DNA from: Jatrophihabitans cynanchi | Lineage (GTDB): Bacteria > Actinomycetota > Actinomycetes > Mycobacteriales > Jatrophihabitantaceae | Direction of reading: 5' to 3' | Assembly (NCBI RefSeq): GCF_027247405.1 | Contig: NZ_CP097463.1 | Span: forward strand, 2,666,001-2,730,000 | Length of the DNA stretch: 64,000 nucleotides | Part shown: positions 53,037-61,633 of the stretch, in pieces | Numbering within the stretch: the first letter of the stretch is position 1 | Layout: the number at the start of each line of letters is the position of its first letter | Notes under the pieces: model-generated | What the model was told of the DNA's origin: nothing | The model's input: the letters and a program-made list of their open reading frames with translations, nothing else | The model's database searches: none | Translations under genes and position numbers: made by a program

Positions 53037-54398
53037 TCAGGCCTGAGGGAGGCGCACCGTGAAGCGCGCGCCTCCCTCAGCCGCGTGTCCGGCCTCCGCC
53101 GAGCCGCCGAGGCGCGCCGCCAGGCGGTGCACGATCGCCAGGCCCAGCCCGGTACCCACCTGGCGGACGCCCTGGTAGCGGCGGTGCAGCTCGGCACGCT
53201 CGAACGCGACGGCCAGGTCGTCGTCGCGCAGCCCCGGGCCTCCGTCGCGCACCTCGATCGCGACCGTGCCGGGAGCGGCCACGTAGGCAGCGAGAACGAT
53301 CGGCGCGCCCGCGGGGGTGACCCGCAGCGCGTTCTCCAGCAGCCCGTCGACGATCTGGCGCACGCGGGCGGCGTCGGTCCGGCAGCGGACCGGCTCGGCC
53401 GGCACCTGCAGGGCGAACGCGATGCCGACCTGCGCGCAGCGCTGCTGCCACACGTGCCCGGCCGCCACGGCCAGCTCGACGAGGTCGACGTCGGCCGGCT
53501 CGACCCGGAAGTCCTGTGCGTCCAGCCGGGCCAGGTCGAGCAGGTCGGTGACCAGCCGGGCAAGCCGTTGCCCCTCGGCAAGCATGACGGCACCGGCCTG
53601 CGCGGTCTGGTCGGCGGGTACCAGGCCGTTGGCGAGCGACTCGGCGTAGCCGGTGATCGCCGTCAGCGGCGTGCGCAGGTCGTGCGAGACAGACATCAGG
53701 AACTCGCGCTGGCGGGCCTCGGAGCGGGTGAGCGCCGACGCGAGCGTATTGACCGCGTCGGCCACGTCGGCGACCTCGGCCGGCCCGGACGGGTTCACCG
53801 TGACGTCCCGCCGGCCGGCCGCCAGCGCGTGCGCGGCCTCGGCGGTGCGCCGCAGCGGGCGGGCCATGCGGCGCGCGACGAGGGTGCCGATCACGGCCGC
53901 GACCGCGACGCCGACGAGGATCGCGATCAGGGTGCGGCGGATCGCGCGGCCGCCCGCCGCGGTGGCGTCGCCGTGCCGCTGCACGAGCACCACCCCACCG
54001 CCGCCCGTGGTGGGCCGCGCCTCGACGTACGCGCCGGTACCGAGGATGCGGGTGCTCGCCGAGATGGACCTCCCGGCGCGCACCGCCGCGACCTGGTCGG
54101 GCGTCAACGCGGCCCGGACCAGCGCGGCGTCGGCATTGACCGGGCCGGTGGCCGGGAGGCGGCCGAAGCGCACGTTGACGGCCGCCAGGGTGCGCTTGGT
54201 GCGCTGCGTGGCACGCGGCGTGTCGGCGCTGTTCGCCGCCGCGTCGGCGAGCCGGGCCAGCGTGTGCCGTGCCGCGGCGCCCTCGGCGTTGCGGATCAGG
54301 CCCACGGCCAGCAGACCGGCCAGCAGCCCGGTCACCACCGCGATCGCGATGCCGAGTGCGGCGATGCGGGCGGCCAGGCTGCCGCGGCGCCGGTTCAC
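53037..54398 (-). CDS. Membrane sensor histidine kinase
   Basis: 453 residues from the GTG at 54398. Two transmembrane helices (about 14-36 and 155-175) flank an exterior sensor domain of about 120 residues. HAMP domain after the second helix, H-box MSVSHDLRTPLTAITGY (catalytic His about 246), N-box QIVDGLLENALRV, G1 DGGPGL and G2 GTGLGLAIVHRL. Typical EnvZ/BaeS-class kinase. The start overlaps the response regulator stop by 4 bases (GTGA), so they form one operon. The stimulus is unknown. Confidence 0.95.
   Translation of the reverse strand: MNRRRGSLAARIAALGIAIAVVTGLLAGLLAVGLIRNAEGAAARHTLARLADAAANSADTPRATQRTKRTLAAVNVRFGRLPATGPVNADAALVRAALTPDQVAAVRAGRSISASTRILGTGAYVEARPTTGGGGVVLVQRHGDATAAGGRAIRRTLIAILVGVAVAAVIGTLVARRMARPLRRTAEAAHALAAGRRDVTVNPSGPAEVADVADAVNTLASALTRSEARQREFLMSVSHDLRTPLTAITGYAESLANGLVPADQTAQAGAVMLAEGQRLARLVTDLLDLARLDAQDFRVEPADVDLVELAVAAGHVWQQRCAQVGIAFALQVPAEPVRCRTDAARVRQIVDGLLENALRVTPAGAPIVLAAYVAAPGTVAIEVRDGGPGLRDDDLAVAFERAELHRRYQGVRQVGTGLGLAIVHRLAARLGGSAEAGHAAEGGARFTVRLPQA
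53043..53080 (+). terminator. Perfect 13-bp hairpin inside the 3' end of the kinase gene
   Basis: Arms 53043-53055 and 53068-53080 are exact reverse complements with a 12-base loop. It lies 8 bases after the stop of the plus-strand secreted-protein gene and within the last codons of the minus-strand kinase, so it can terminate the former without disrupting the latter. Confidence 0.65.
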
Positions 54399-55093
54399 CC
54401 GCCGTCCCGGTCGACCGCGTAGCCCACGCCGCGCACGGTCCGGATCGGGCTGGCAGCGCCGAGCTTGCCGCGCAGTTGCGCGATGTGCACGTCGACGGTC
54501 CGGGTGCCGCCGACCGGGCTGTAGCCCCAGACGTCGCTGATCAGCTGCTCGCGTGCGAAGACGCGGCCCGGCCGCCGCATCAGGTAGGCGAGCAGGTCGA
54601 ACTCGGTCGCGGTGAGCGCGACCTGCGTTCCGGCGGCGTGGACGCGGCGCTGCTCCAGGTCGAGGACGAGCTCGCCGATCCGCAGCGGCGCGGTGGCGCC
54701 GGCGGTGCCGCGCGTGCGCCGCAGCACGCTCGTCACGCGCGCGACGAGCTCGCGCGGGGAGAACGGCTTGGTCACGTAGTCGTCCGCGCCGAGCTCGAGG
54801 CCGACGATGCGATCCACCTCGTCGTCGCGTGCGGTGGCGAACAGCACCGGCGTCCAGTCGTTCTCGCTGCGCAGCCGCCGGCACACCTCGATGCCGTCCA
54901 TGCCGGGCAGCCCGACGTCGAGCACGATGGCCGCCGGGCGCAGCGTGCGAGCCGCCGCGAGGCCGCCGTCGCCGGTGTGCTCGACATGCACGCCGTAGCC
55001 CGCGGCGCTCAGGTTCAGCCGGATCACGTCGGCAATGGCGGACTCGTCTTCGATGACCAGGACGAGGCCGCGCTGGCCGGCGTCGGCAGACAC
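54395..55093 (-). CDS. OmpR-family response regulator
   Basis: 232 residues from the GTG at 55093. Receiver: LVLVIEDESAIADVIRLNL (acidic pair), IVLDVGLPGMDGIEV (phospho-Asp about 57), YVTKPFSPRELV (Lys about 107). Winged helix: [52 protein letters not shown] (in parts). TACAGT lies 7 bases upstream of the GTG, supporting this leaderless start over the longer frame from 55189. Operon with the kinase through a GTGA overlap; it should be phosphorylated by it. Confidence 0.95.
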   Translation of the reverse strand: MSADAGQRGLVLVIEDESAIADVIRLNLSAAGYGVHVEHTGDGGLAAARTLRPAAIVLDVGLPGMDGIEVCRRLRSENDWTPVLFATARDDEVDRIVGLELGADDYVTKPFSPRELVARVTSVLRRTRGTAGATAPLRIGELVLDLEQRRVHAAGTQVALTATEFDLLAYLMRRPGRVFAREQLISDVWGYSPVGGTRTVDVHIAQLRGKLGAASPIRTVRGVGYAVDRDGG

Positions 55094-55160
55094 GAGCCGA
55101 ACTGTAGTGCCGAGCGGGTCACGTGCGGGTGCACGCCGCGTTCGGGAATCGTCAGCGCGG

Positions 55161-55249
55161 CTCCCCCCACGGCGTGACGAGATCGCCACGGCTTCCCCCC
55201 TGCCGTTACGAAATTCAGGGCGCGATTCTGGTCAGCCGGTGGGGGAAGC
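55161..55249. repeat. Dispersed intergenic repeat, copy B (89 nt)
   Basis: Gap-free 89-nt relative of copies A and C. Terminal gcttccccc (second C-tract) and gggggaagc pair exactly, and a central cagggcgcgattctgg is shared with copy A over about 15 bases. It lies in the region between the response regulator promoter and the TRIC-like gene, on no gene. Confidence 0.8.
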
Positions 55250-55345
55250 GGCGGCGTGAGGTGCTCGGCGCGGCGGCACTCGCCCGCACGGCCGGTGCCC
55301 GGCGGCGACGCAGACCGCCTCGTCGTGGACGTAACCGGCTGCGCG

Positions 55346-56041
55346 TCATCTGCGCTGCCCCCGCGACGGCGGGGTGCGCAACCAGCGCACCAGGCCGCCG
55401 GTGTCGGACGGCCGCCAGCCGTGGCTCTCGGGCAGGTGCCAGTCGCGCCAGCGGGCCAGCAGGCACAGTACGGCACCGACGATCGTGGCGCTGATCAGAC
55501 CCGCGTTGGGCGAGTGCAGTCGCGAGAGCGCCACCATCACACCGCTGGCCGCGAGCGCGCAGGTGGCGTACAGCGTGTTGCCGCCGAAGATCCCCGGGAC
55601 GCGGCGCAAGATCACGTCCCGCACGAAACCGCCACCGACCGCGGTGATCGTGCCGAGCAGGATCGCGGGCAGCCAGCCCAGCCCGACGGCCAGCGTCTTC
55701 TGCGCGCCGGCAGCTGCCCAGCAGCCGAGTGCGACCGCGTCGACCAGCGGGAACAGCCGGTCCCACAGCCGTCCTTCGATGCGGACGGAGAACGCGATCA
55801 GCGCCCCGGCGAGCGCAGTGAGGATGTAGGCGTAGTCGGTCAAGGCGATCGGCGTGCCGTGCTGCAGCAGGGTATCGCGGATCATCCCGCCGCCGAGCCC
55901 GGACAGGATCGCCAGCGTCGCGAAGCCCACCGGGTCGAACCGCTCGGCACGCGCGATCGTCCCGCCGAGCACGGCGTTGGCGAACACGCCGGTCAGGTCC
56001 AGCGCCCGGAACAGGTCGGGAAGGTTCGCCGCGTCGGCCAC
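55346..56041 (-). CDS. TRIC-family (UPF0126) cation-channel-like membrane protein
   Basis: 231 residues, GTG start at 56041. Two repeats of three helices each, as in trimeric intracellular cation channels: TGVFANAVLGGTIARAERFDPVGFATLAILSGLGGGMIRDTLL (first, in part) and AVGGGFVRDVILRRVPG (second). The GGGMIRD and GGGFVRD loops are the family hallmark, carrying the glycine kinks and basic residue. Bacterial homologues pass monovalent cations across the membrane. Its start faces the flavoprotein gene on the opposite strand, 34 bases apart. Confidence 0.88.
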   Translation of the reverse strand: MADAANLPDLFRALDLTGVFANAVLGGTIARAERFDPVGFATLAILSGLGGGMIRDTLLQHGTPIALTDYAYILTALAGALIAFSVRIEGRLWDRLFPLVDAVALGCWAAAGAQKTLAVGLGWLPAILLGTITAVGGGFVRDVILRRVPGIFGGNTLYATCALAASGVMVALSRLHSPNAGLISATIVGAVLCLLARWRDWHLPESHGWRPSDTGGLVRWLRTPPSRGQRR

Positions 56042-56075
56042 CGGTACATCGTGCTACATCGGCTACGTTCGGCTG

Positions 56076-57737
56076 ATGAAGCAGACCGCTGACGTCATCG
56101 TGGTCGGCGCCGGGCTGGCCGGGCTGGTGGCCACCTACGAGCTGACCAGGGCCGGCCGCCGCGTGCTGCTGCTGGAGCAGGAGAACGAGAACAACCTCGG
56201 CGGGCAGGCGTTCTGGTCGCTGGGCGGGCTGTTCATGGTGGACACGCCGGAGCAACGGCGGATGGGCATCAAGGATTCGCACGAGCTCGCGATGCAGGAC
56301 TGGCTGGGCTCGGCGGGCTTCGACCGTGAGCGCGAGGACCACTGGCCACGGCAGTGGGCACGCGCCTACGTCGACTTCGCGGCAGGCGAGAAGCGCCGGT
56401 ACCTGCACCAGTTGGGCCTGCGCGTCATGCCCACCGTCGGCTGGGCCGAACGCGGCGACGGCACCGCGACCGGGCACGGCAACTCGGTGCCGCGCTTTCA
56501 CCTCACCTGGGGTACCGGGCCCGAGGTGGTGCGGGTGTTCCGTGAGCCGGTGCTGGACGCGGTGGCGCGCGGACTGGTCGACATCGCCTACCGGCACCAG
56601 GTGGACGAACTGATCGTCGAGGACGGTGCCGTGGTGGGCGTTCGCGGCACCGTGCTCGAGCCCGCGAACGCGGCACGGGGTGTGCAGTCGTCGCGAGTCG
56701 GTGTCGGTGAGTTCGAGCACCGTGCCGCCGCGGTGATAGTCACGTCGGGCGGGATCGGCGGAAACCCTGATCTGGTAAGGGAGAACTGGCCCGTCGAGCG
56801 GATGGGTCCGGCGCCGCGCTCGATGATCCGCGGCGTACCCGCGCACGTCGACGGGCGCATGCTCGCAATCGCCGAACGGGCCGGCGGCAGCATCGTCAAC
56901 CGTGACCGGATGTGGCATTACACCGAGGGCATCAAGAACTGGGACCCGATCTGGCCCGAGCACGCGATCCGGATCATTCCCGGCCCGTCCTCGCTGTGGC
57001 TGGACGCGACCGGAAGGCGGCTGCCCGCCCCGTACTACCCGGGGTTCGACACGCTCGGCACCCTGCGCCACATCGCCGGCACCGGCCACGACCACACCTG
57101 GTTCGTGCTCACGCGCGCGATCGCCGAGAAGGAGTTCGCACTCTCCGGGTCGGAGCAGAACCCCGACATCACCGGCAAGGACCTCAAACTGGTGCTGTCG
57201 CGCGTGAAGAAGGGCGCGCCCGGTCCGGTCCAGGCCTTCCTCGACCACGGCGAGGACTTCGTGCAGGCGTCGACGCTGCGCGAACTCGTCGACGCCATGA
57301 ACGCGATCTCTCCCGGACCGCAGCTGGACTTCGCCCAGGTCGAGCGTGAGGTGGCCGCCCGCGATCGCGCGGTGGCGAACGCGTTCGGCAAGGACATGCA
57401 GTTGATGGCCATCAGGAACGCCCGCGCCTACAAGCCCGATCGGATCATGCGCGTGGCGAAGCCGCACCGGCTGCAAGATCCCGCGTACGGCCCGATGATC
57501 GCGGTCCGGCTGCACCTGCTGACCCGCAAGACGCTCGGCGGGCTCGAGACCGATCTGGACTCGCAGGTGATTCGCGCGGACGGCTCGCCGTTCCCCGGCC
57601 TGTACGCGGCAGGCGAGGTGGCCGGCTTCGGCGGCGGCGGCGTGCACGGGTACAACGCGCTGGAGGGCACCTTCCTCGGCGGATGCATCTTCTCCGGCCG
57701 GGCGGCTGGGCGGGCGCTGGCGAGGGACCTGCGGTGA
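56076..57737 (+). CDS. FAD-dependent dehydrogenase (KstD/fumarate-reductase-like)
   Basis: 553 residues. N-terminal FAD motif VVGAGLAGLVATYELTRAGRRVLLLEQ (about 8-34, in part) followed by NENNLGGQAFWSLGG; the C-terminus has FPGLYAAGEVAGFGGGGVHGYNALEGTFLGGCIFSGRAAG (in part), the closing FAD-binding block. The family (fumarate reductase/3-ketosteroid-delta1-dehydrogenase-like) oxidises CH-CH bonds, with substrate unknown here. TACGTT lies 6 bases before the ATG. The stop overlaps the start of the next SDR by GTGA, so the two act together, perhaps as successive oxidation steps. Confidence 0.9.
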   Translation: MKQTADVIVVGAGLAGLVATYELTRAGRRVLLLEQENENNLGGQAFWSLGGLFMVDTPEQRRMGIKDSHELAMQDWLGSAGFDREREDHWPRQWARAYVDFAAGEKRRYLHQLGLRVMPTVGWAERGDGTATGHGNSVPRFHLTWGTGPEVVRVFREPVLDAVARGLVDIAYRHQVDELIVEDGAVVGVRGTVLEPANAARGVQSSRVGVGEFEHRAAAVIVTSGGIGGNPDLVRENWPVERMGPAPRSMIRGVPAHVDGRMLAIAERAGGSIVNRDRMWHYTEGIKNWDPIWPEHAIRIIPGPSSLWLDATGRRLPAPYYPGFDTLGTLRHIAGTGHDHTWFVLTRAIAEKEFALSGSEQNPDITGKDLKLVLSRVKKGAPGPVQAFLDHGEDFVQASTLRELVDAMNAISPGPQLDFAQVEREVAARDRAVANAFGKDMQLMAIRNARAYKPDRIMRVAKPHRLQDPAYGPMIAVRLHLLTRKTLGGLETDLDSQVIRADGSPFPGLYAAGEVAGFGGGGVHGYNALEGTFLGGCIFSGRAAGRALARDLR

Positions 57738-58534
57738 CCTCGCCGCGCACGGCACTGGTCACCGGCGCATCGTCCGGCATCGGCGCCGCAGTGGCGAATG
57801 CCCTGGTGGCGAAGGGGTATCGGGTGTTGGGCACCAGTCGCCGGCCGGAGTCGATCGCAGCTCCGATCGCCCGGGTCGAATACCTGGCACTCGATCTCGG
57901 TGACGACGCCAGCGTGACCGCGTGTGCAGCCGCGGCCGGCGCGGTCGACGTGTTGGTGAACAACGCCGGCGAGAGCCAGAGCGGCCCGTTCGAGGAGCTG
58001 CCGGCGGATGCGATCGAGCGGCTGTTCCGCGTCAACGTGTTCGGCGCGGTCCGGCTGAGCCAGTTGCTGCTGCCCGGCATGCGTGAGCGCGGGTACGGGC
58101 GCGTGGTCATGGTCGGCTCGATGTTGGCGAGCTTCCCGCTCGCCTATCGCGGCTCGTACGTCGCGTCCAAGGCGGCGATCAAAGGGTTCGCCAGCTCGCT
58201 GCGCCGCGAGGTTTCCCGTTACGGGATAGGGGTGTGCACCGTGGAGCCCGGGTCGATCAGCACCGGGATCGGCGAGCGCCGCACGCACTATCTGCGTGAC
58301 GGTTCGCCGTACGCGTCCGAGTACCGGACGATGATCGAACACCTGGACGCGAACGAGCGGGCGGGCGTGTCGGCCGCGCGGGTCGCGCGGACCGTGCTCG
58401 CCGCGATCGAGGCCGACCGGCCGCGTCCGCTGTATGCCGTCGGCTCGAACGCGCCGCTCGTATTCGCGCTGCGCCGGCTGCTGCCGCGGCGCACCGTCGA
58501 GACGATGGTGGCCCGGCGACACGGCCTGCGCTGA
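57734..58534 (+). CDS. Short-chain dehydrogenase/reductase coupled to the flavoprotein
   Basis: 266 residues from the GTG at 57734. Cofactor motif TGASSGIGAA (about 10-19), NNAGES (about 75), catalytic Ser in VGSMLAS (about 136), YVASKAA (Tyr about 148, Lys about 152), C-terminal VEPGSISTGIGERR. The stop codon of the flavoprotein and the GTG share bases. An alcohol- or ketone-acting SDR acting on the same substrate as the partner is the simplest reading, but no substrate can be named. A hairpin follows 18 bases after the stop. Confidence 0.92.
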   Translation: MTSPRTALVTGASSGIGAAVANALVAKGYRVLGTSRRPESIAAPIARVEYLALDLGDDASVTACAAAAGAVDVLVNNAGESQSGPFEELPADAIERLFRVNVFGAVRLSQLLLPGMRERGYGRVVMVGSMLASFPLAYRGSYVASKAAIKGFASSLRREVSRYGIGVCTVEPGSISTGIGERRTHYLRDGSPYASEYRTMIEHLDANERAGVSAARVARTVLAAIEADRPRPLYAVGSNAPLVFALRRLLPRRTVETMVARRHGLR

Positions 58535-58552
58535 TCCTGCCGAGTTCTGCCG

Positions 58553-58569
58553 CTGCGGCGGTGCCGCAG
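58553..58569. terminator. Hairpin between convergent SDR and anti-sigma-type kinase genes
   Basis: CTGCGGC (58553-58559) and GCCGCAG (58563-58569) form an exact 7-bp stem with a 3-base loop, between convergent stops at 58534 and 58600. Probably a shared terminator. Confidence 0.5.
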
Positions 58570-58599
58570 TTGCCCTCCGGCGGCGCCGCAGGTGCCGGT

Positions 58600-58971
58600 T
58601 CAGTCGATGGTCAGGATGAACCAGACCGTCTTGTGGCCGTCGGCCGGGTCGATCACCGTGCCCCAGGCGTCGGCCAGCGCGTCGACGATCTGCAAACCTC
58701 GCCCGTGCGCCTCGCTCGGCGTCGGGCGGCGCACCCGCACGTTCCCGCCGCCGCTGTCACTGACCTCGATGCGAATACGTGCCGATCCCGGCTCCACGCG
58801 GATCCGGAACTCGCTGCCGGCGTGCAGCACGCAGTTGGTGGCCAGTTCGGACACGACGAGCGCGGCCGTGTGCAGGGTGTCGTCCGGCAGGCCGGACAGC
58901 GACTCGGTGACGAACCGGCGCGCGGCGCCGACCGATTCGGGGGCGGGTGGCAGCACGCACGCGACGCTCAC
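58600..58971 (-). CDS. RsbW-like ATP-binding anti-sigma kinase/serine kinase
   Basis: 123 residues: a lone HATPase_c domain with VVSELATNCVLHAGSEFRI (N-box region, about 40-58), DSGGG and GRGLQIVDALADAWGTV (G-box, about 92-108). GTG start, overlapping the stop of the STAS gene upstream by 3 bases. Such proteins phosphorylate the STAS partner on serine or bind a sigma factor, and here the order PP2C-STAS-kinase gives a complete partner-switching module. No sigma-factor gene is in the window. Confidence 0.9.
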   Translation of the reverse strand: MSVACVLPPAPESVGAARRFVTESLSGLPDDTLHTAALVVSELATNCVLHAGSEFRIRVEPGSARIRIEVSDSGGGNVRVRRPTPSEAHGRGLQIVDALADAWGTVIDPADGHKTVWFILTID

Positions 58972-59312
58972 GATGCGACCCGCAGGATGTCGCTGAGCCC
59001 GGACAGTTCGATCAGGCGGCGGATCGGAGTGGACGCGTTTCGCAATTCGACCGCGCCGACGCGATGAGCGGCCTCGAGCAGCAGAGCGATACCCGAGCTG
59101 TCCATGAAGTCAAGATCTGCCAGGTCGAACGCGATGGAGTCGGGCGCGTCGGCAAGTGCGCGATCGAGTTCGGGCTGCAGTACGGGGACGCTGGAGATGT
59201 CCACCTCGCCGCGTAGCCGGAGAACGACCGTGCCGCTACCGTCGCCCGGTAGCCGCGCCAGCTCCGCGCGTGCGCACGCGTCGGCGCCCCCCGACCCCGC
59301 TACGCCAACCAT
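58968..59312 (-). CDS. STAS-domain anti-anti-sigma factor
   Basis: 114 residues. The SpoIIAA-like STAS domain has LRGEVDISSVPVLQPELDRAL and the phosphoserine motif DLDFMDSSGIALLLEAA (Ser in DSSG, about residue 71). It would be switched between free and phosphorylated states by the neighbouring kinase and phosphatase. The start lies inside the last codons of the phosphatase (13 bases overlap), and its stop overlaps the kinase start, so all three are coupled. Confidence 0.92.
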   Translation of the reverse strand: MVGVAGSGGADACARAELARLPGDGSGTVVLRLRGEVDISSVPVLQPELDRALADAPDSIAFDLADLDFMDSSGIALLLEAAHRVGAVELRNASTPIRRLIELSGLSDILRVAS

Positions 59313-60901
59313 TTGACCCCCAGAATGGCAGTGTCGTCGTCGTGCCCGTCGTGCGCCAGCCCCGCAAGTACCGTATCGATCACGCTGTCGAGCGAGCCCG
59401 ATGCGCTGGCTGCCGTCGTCCGTAGCCGGTTGAGGCCCGTCTCGAGGTCCTCACCGCGTCGCTCGATCAGCCCGTCGGTGTAGGCGATCAGCGTCGCCTG
59501 GGGCGGGATGGTGACCGTGACCGCCTGGTGGCCGTGGCCGTTCGCCACGCCGATCGGCGGGCCGACGGGCAGCTTCGCGTACTCGGCCCCGCCCGCGCTG
59601 ATGATGAGCGGCGGCGGGTGGCCGGCGTTGGCGAGCGTGATCTCGTGCCGCTCGATGTCGGCAAGACCGCACAGCACGGTGGCGAAGTGCTTGTCGTGGG
59701 CAACGCTGAGCAGTGGGGCGAGCTTGTCCAGGATCGTCGCGGGCGGGTGCCCTTCGCTGACGAACCCGCGAATCGCGAAGTTGAGCGAGGCCATCACGGC
59801 GCCGGCGCCCACCCCGCGTCCGGACACGTCACCGACGACGAACATGCAGCGCTTGGGGCCCACCGGGATGACGTCGTACCAGTCGCCCCCGATGTCGACC
59901 CCGTTGACACCGGGCAGGTAGCGCGCCGCGAACTCGACGCCAGGAACCTGCGGCAGCGCCTTCGGCAGCAGCGCGTGCTGCAGCGTCTCGGCGATCGTGC
60001 GCTGCTCGCCGAGCAGGCTCTGCACCTCACCCGCCAGGCGTTCGGCGGCCTGCCGGCGCCGCACCAGCCGTTCGGTGGTGACGGCAGCGACGATCGCGAT
60101 CAGGAAGCCCAGCGCCGCAACGATCCACCACAGCCAACCGGAGAGGTTGCCGCCGAGTTGGGTGGTGTTGGAGGCCACCAGCGTCAGCGAGTTGGAGCCG
60201 AACGGGACGACGACGGTGGCGGTGCGGCCCCGCAGCGGGGGCGCGACGTTGCTCTCCAGCAGCGAGCTCGGCGTTGCGGACTTGCCGAGGTACAGCGCGA
60301 AGTCGAGGTCGGAGAACGGCGAGTCACGCGACGGGGAAGGGGCGCGCCGGTTCGGCGGCAACGCGGTCTCGGCATATACCGCGTAGGCCGGTGCCTTGTC
60401 GGTGGACACGAAGGCCCAGCCGAGCCGCAGCTCGCTCGTCCCGATCGGCCCGGTGACGCTCAGCTCGGTGCGGCTGCCGGCTTCGGCGAGGAAGGTGGCC
60501 ATCTTTGCGGGCTGCGCCTTCAGTTCGGGCGTCTTGCCGACCACCGTGATCAACCGAGGGGTGGCGCCGTCCAGTTCCCAGAGCGAGGCCGACGCGAACG
60601 TCCCGTGCGGTGCCAGGTAGGCACTGATGTAGTCCTTGAACGCGGCCGGGTCGCCGTGGCCGGTCGCGGCGATCTCGGCCGCGGAGGCGAGCGGTGTCTC
60701 GATGCTGGGCACGATGGCCTGCAGCACGGTTCCGGTCTGCTGCGTCTGCAGGTGCAGCAGGCGATCCTCGTTGCGATCGTTCACGTCGTAGCAGAGCCAG
60801 GACAGGACGCCGGTGACGATCAGGGTGATGACCAGGGCCGCCACGCTGGCCCGGCTCGGACGCCAGCGGCGCGGCGAAGCCGATTGATCTGCCTCGGCCA
60901 C
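59300..60901 (-). CDS. Membrane-bound PP2C/SpoIIE-type serine phosphatase
   Basis: 533 residues from the GTG at 60901; the long frame from 61003 adds 34 residues. A transmembrane helix (VAALVITLIVTGVLSWL) precedes an exterior sensor region of about 210 residues, ended by a second helix (SGWLWWIVAALGFLIAIVAAV); the phosphatase domain then holds GVDIGGDWYDVIPVG (metal Asp), GDVSGRGVGAGAVMASLNFAIRG (in part), and HDGHDDDTAILGV with the terminal metal aspartates. It should dephosphorylate the STAS protein in response to a signal outside the cell. Confidence 0.93.
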   Translation of the reverse strand: MAEADQSASPRRWRPSRASVAALVITLIVTGVLSWLCYDVNDRNEDRLLHLQTQQTGTVLQAIVPSIETPLASAAEIAATGHGDPAAFKDYISAYLAPHGTFASASLWELDGATPRLITVVGKTPELKAQPAKMATFLAEAGSRTELSVTGPIGTSELRLGWAFVSTDKAPAYAVYAETALPPNRRAPSPSRDSPFSDLDFALYLGKSATPSSLLESNVAPPLRGRTATVVVPFGSNSLTLVASNTTQLGGNLSGWLWWIVAALGFLIAIVAAVTTERLVRRRQAAERLAGEVQSLLGEQRTIAETLQHALLPKALPQVPGVEFAARYLPGVNGVDIGGDWYDVIPVGPKRCMFVVGDVSGRGVGAGAVMASLNFAIRGFVSEGHPPATILDKLAPLLSVAHDKHFATVLCGLADIERHEITLANAGHPPPLIISAGGAEYAKLPVGPPIGVANGHGHQAVTVTIPPQATLIAYTDGLIERRGEDLETGLNRLRTTAASASGSLDSVIDTVLAGLAHDGHDDDTAILGVKWLA

Positions 60902-61103
60902 GCCCGCCCCCTTCCCCGCACGTGAGCAGAACGGTACCGCCAAGGCGGGACGCTTCCCGGGATCCGCCGCCGCTGCCACACGCGCGAGCACGACAATTCG
61001 CACAAGAGCATCCGGCGGGGACCGGGCACTGCAGTCCGGGGGTCACCGGGCCACGGCGTCACCGGACCCGCGCCCACCGAACGCCGCCGCTAGATTCGCC
61101 CAC

Positions 61104-61604
61104 GTGCCCATCGTGACGACGGCGCGCCTGAGCCTGCGCGAGATGACCGACCAGGACCTCGACGACATGGCGGACCTGCTCGGCGACGAACAGGTCATGC
61201 GCTACTACCCGCGGCCCAAGACCCGAGCCGAAGCGCAAGACTGGATCAGCTGGAACCGTCGTCTCTACGAGGAACACGGGTTCGGACTCTGGATCATCTC
61301 GCTCACCGAGACCGGCGAATTCGTCGGCGACTGCGGGTTGACCATCCAGCAGGTCGACGGTGCCAGCGAGGTGGAGCTCGGGTATCACGTCCGAACCGGG
61401 TGTCAGCGGCGCGGCTACGCCACCGAAGCCGCAGCGACGTGCCGCGACCTCGCGCGCGAACGGTTCGGCGTCGCTCGCCTCATCGCCATCACCAACCCCG
61501 CCAACGGACCGTCGCGAGCGGTTGCCGAGAAGATCGGGCTGCGACTGGAGAAACACGCCCGGGTCCACGGCGAGGACCGCGCGATCTACGCCGCCCAACT
61601 GTAG
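61104..61604 (+). CDS. GNAT-family N-acetyltransferase (RimJ/RimL-like)
   Basis: 166 residues from the GTG at 61104, with TAGATT 7 bases upstream (leaderless). Opens TTARLSLREMTDQDLDDMADLLGD, the RimL-type start, and has the acetyl-CoA loop ELGYHVRTGCQRRGYATEAA (about 91-110), where QRRGYA is the pyrophosphate-binding segment. Acetylates an amine of a protein N-terminus or a small molecule; target unknown. The tRNA-Lys gene and repeat copy C follow on the other side. Confidence 0.9.
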   Translation: MPIVTTARLSLREMTDQDLDDMADLLGDEQVMRYYPRPKTRAEAQDWISWNRRLYEEHGFGLWIISLTETGEFVGDCGLTIQQVDGASEVELGYHVRTGCQRRGYATEAAATCRDLARERFGVARLIAITNPANGPSRAVAEKIGLRLEKHARVHGEDRAIYAAQL

Positions 61605-61633
61605 GTGCGCCCGCGGCGCTCAACATCCGGACG

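Noticed and set aside
51909-54422. Open frame of 837 codons on the plus strand over the mannosyltransferase, secreted protein and kinase
   Set aside because: Spans three well-supported genes of different strands and has shadow composition (Arg/Gly/Ala-rich, no domain).
55215-57755. Open frame of 846 codons on the minus strand over the flavoprotein region
   Set aside because: Covers the KstD-like gene (+) in an antisense frame with no recognisable protein; the plus-strand gene has full family motifs.
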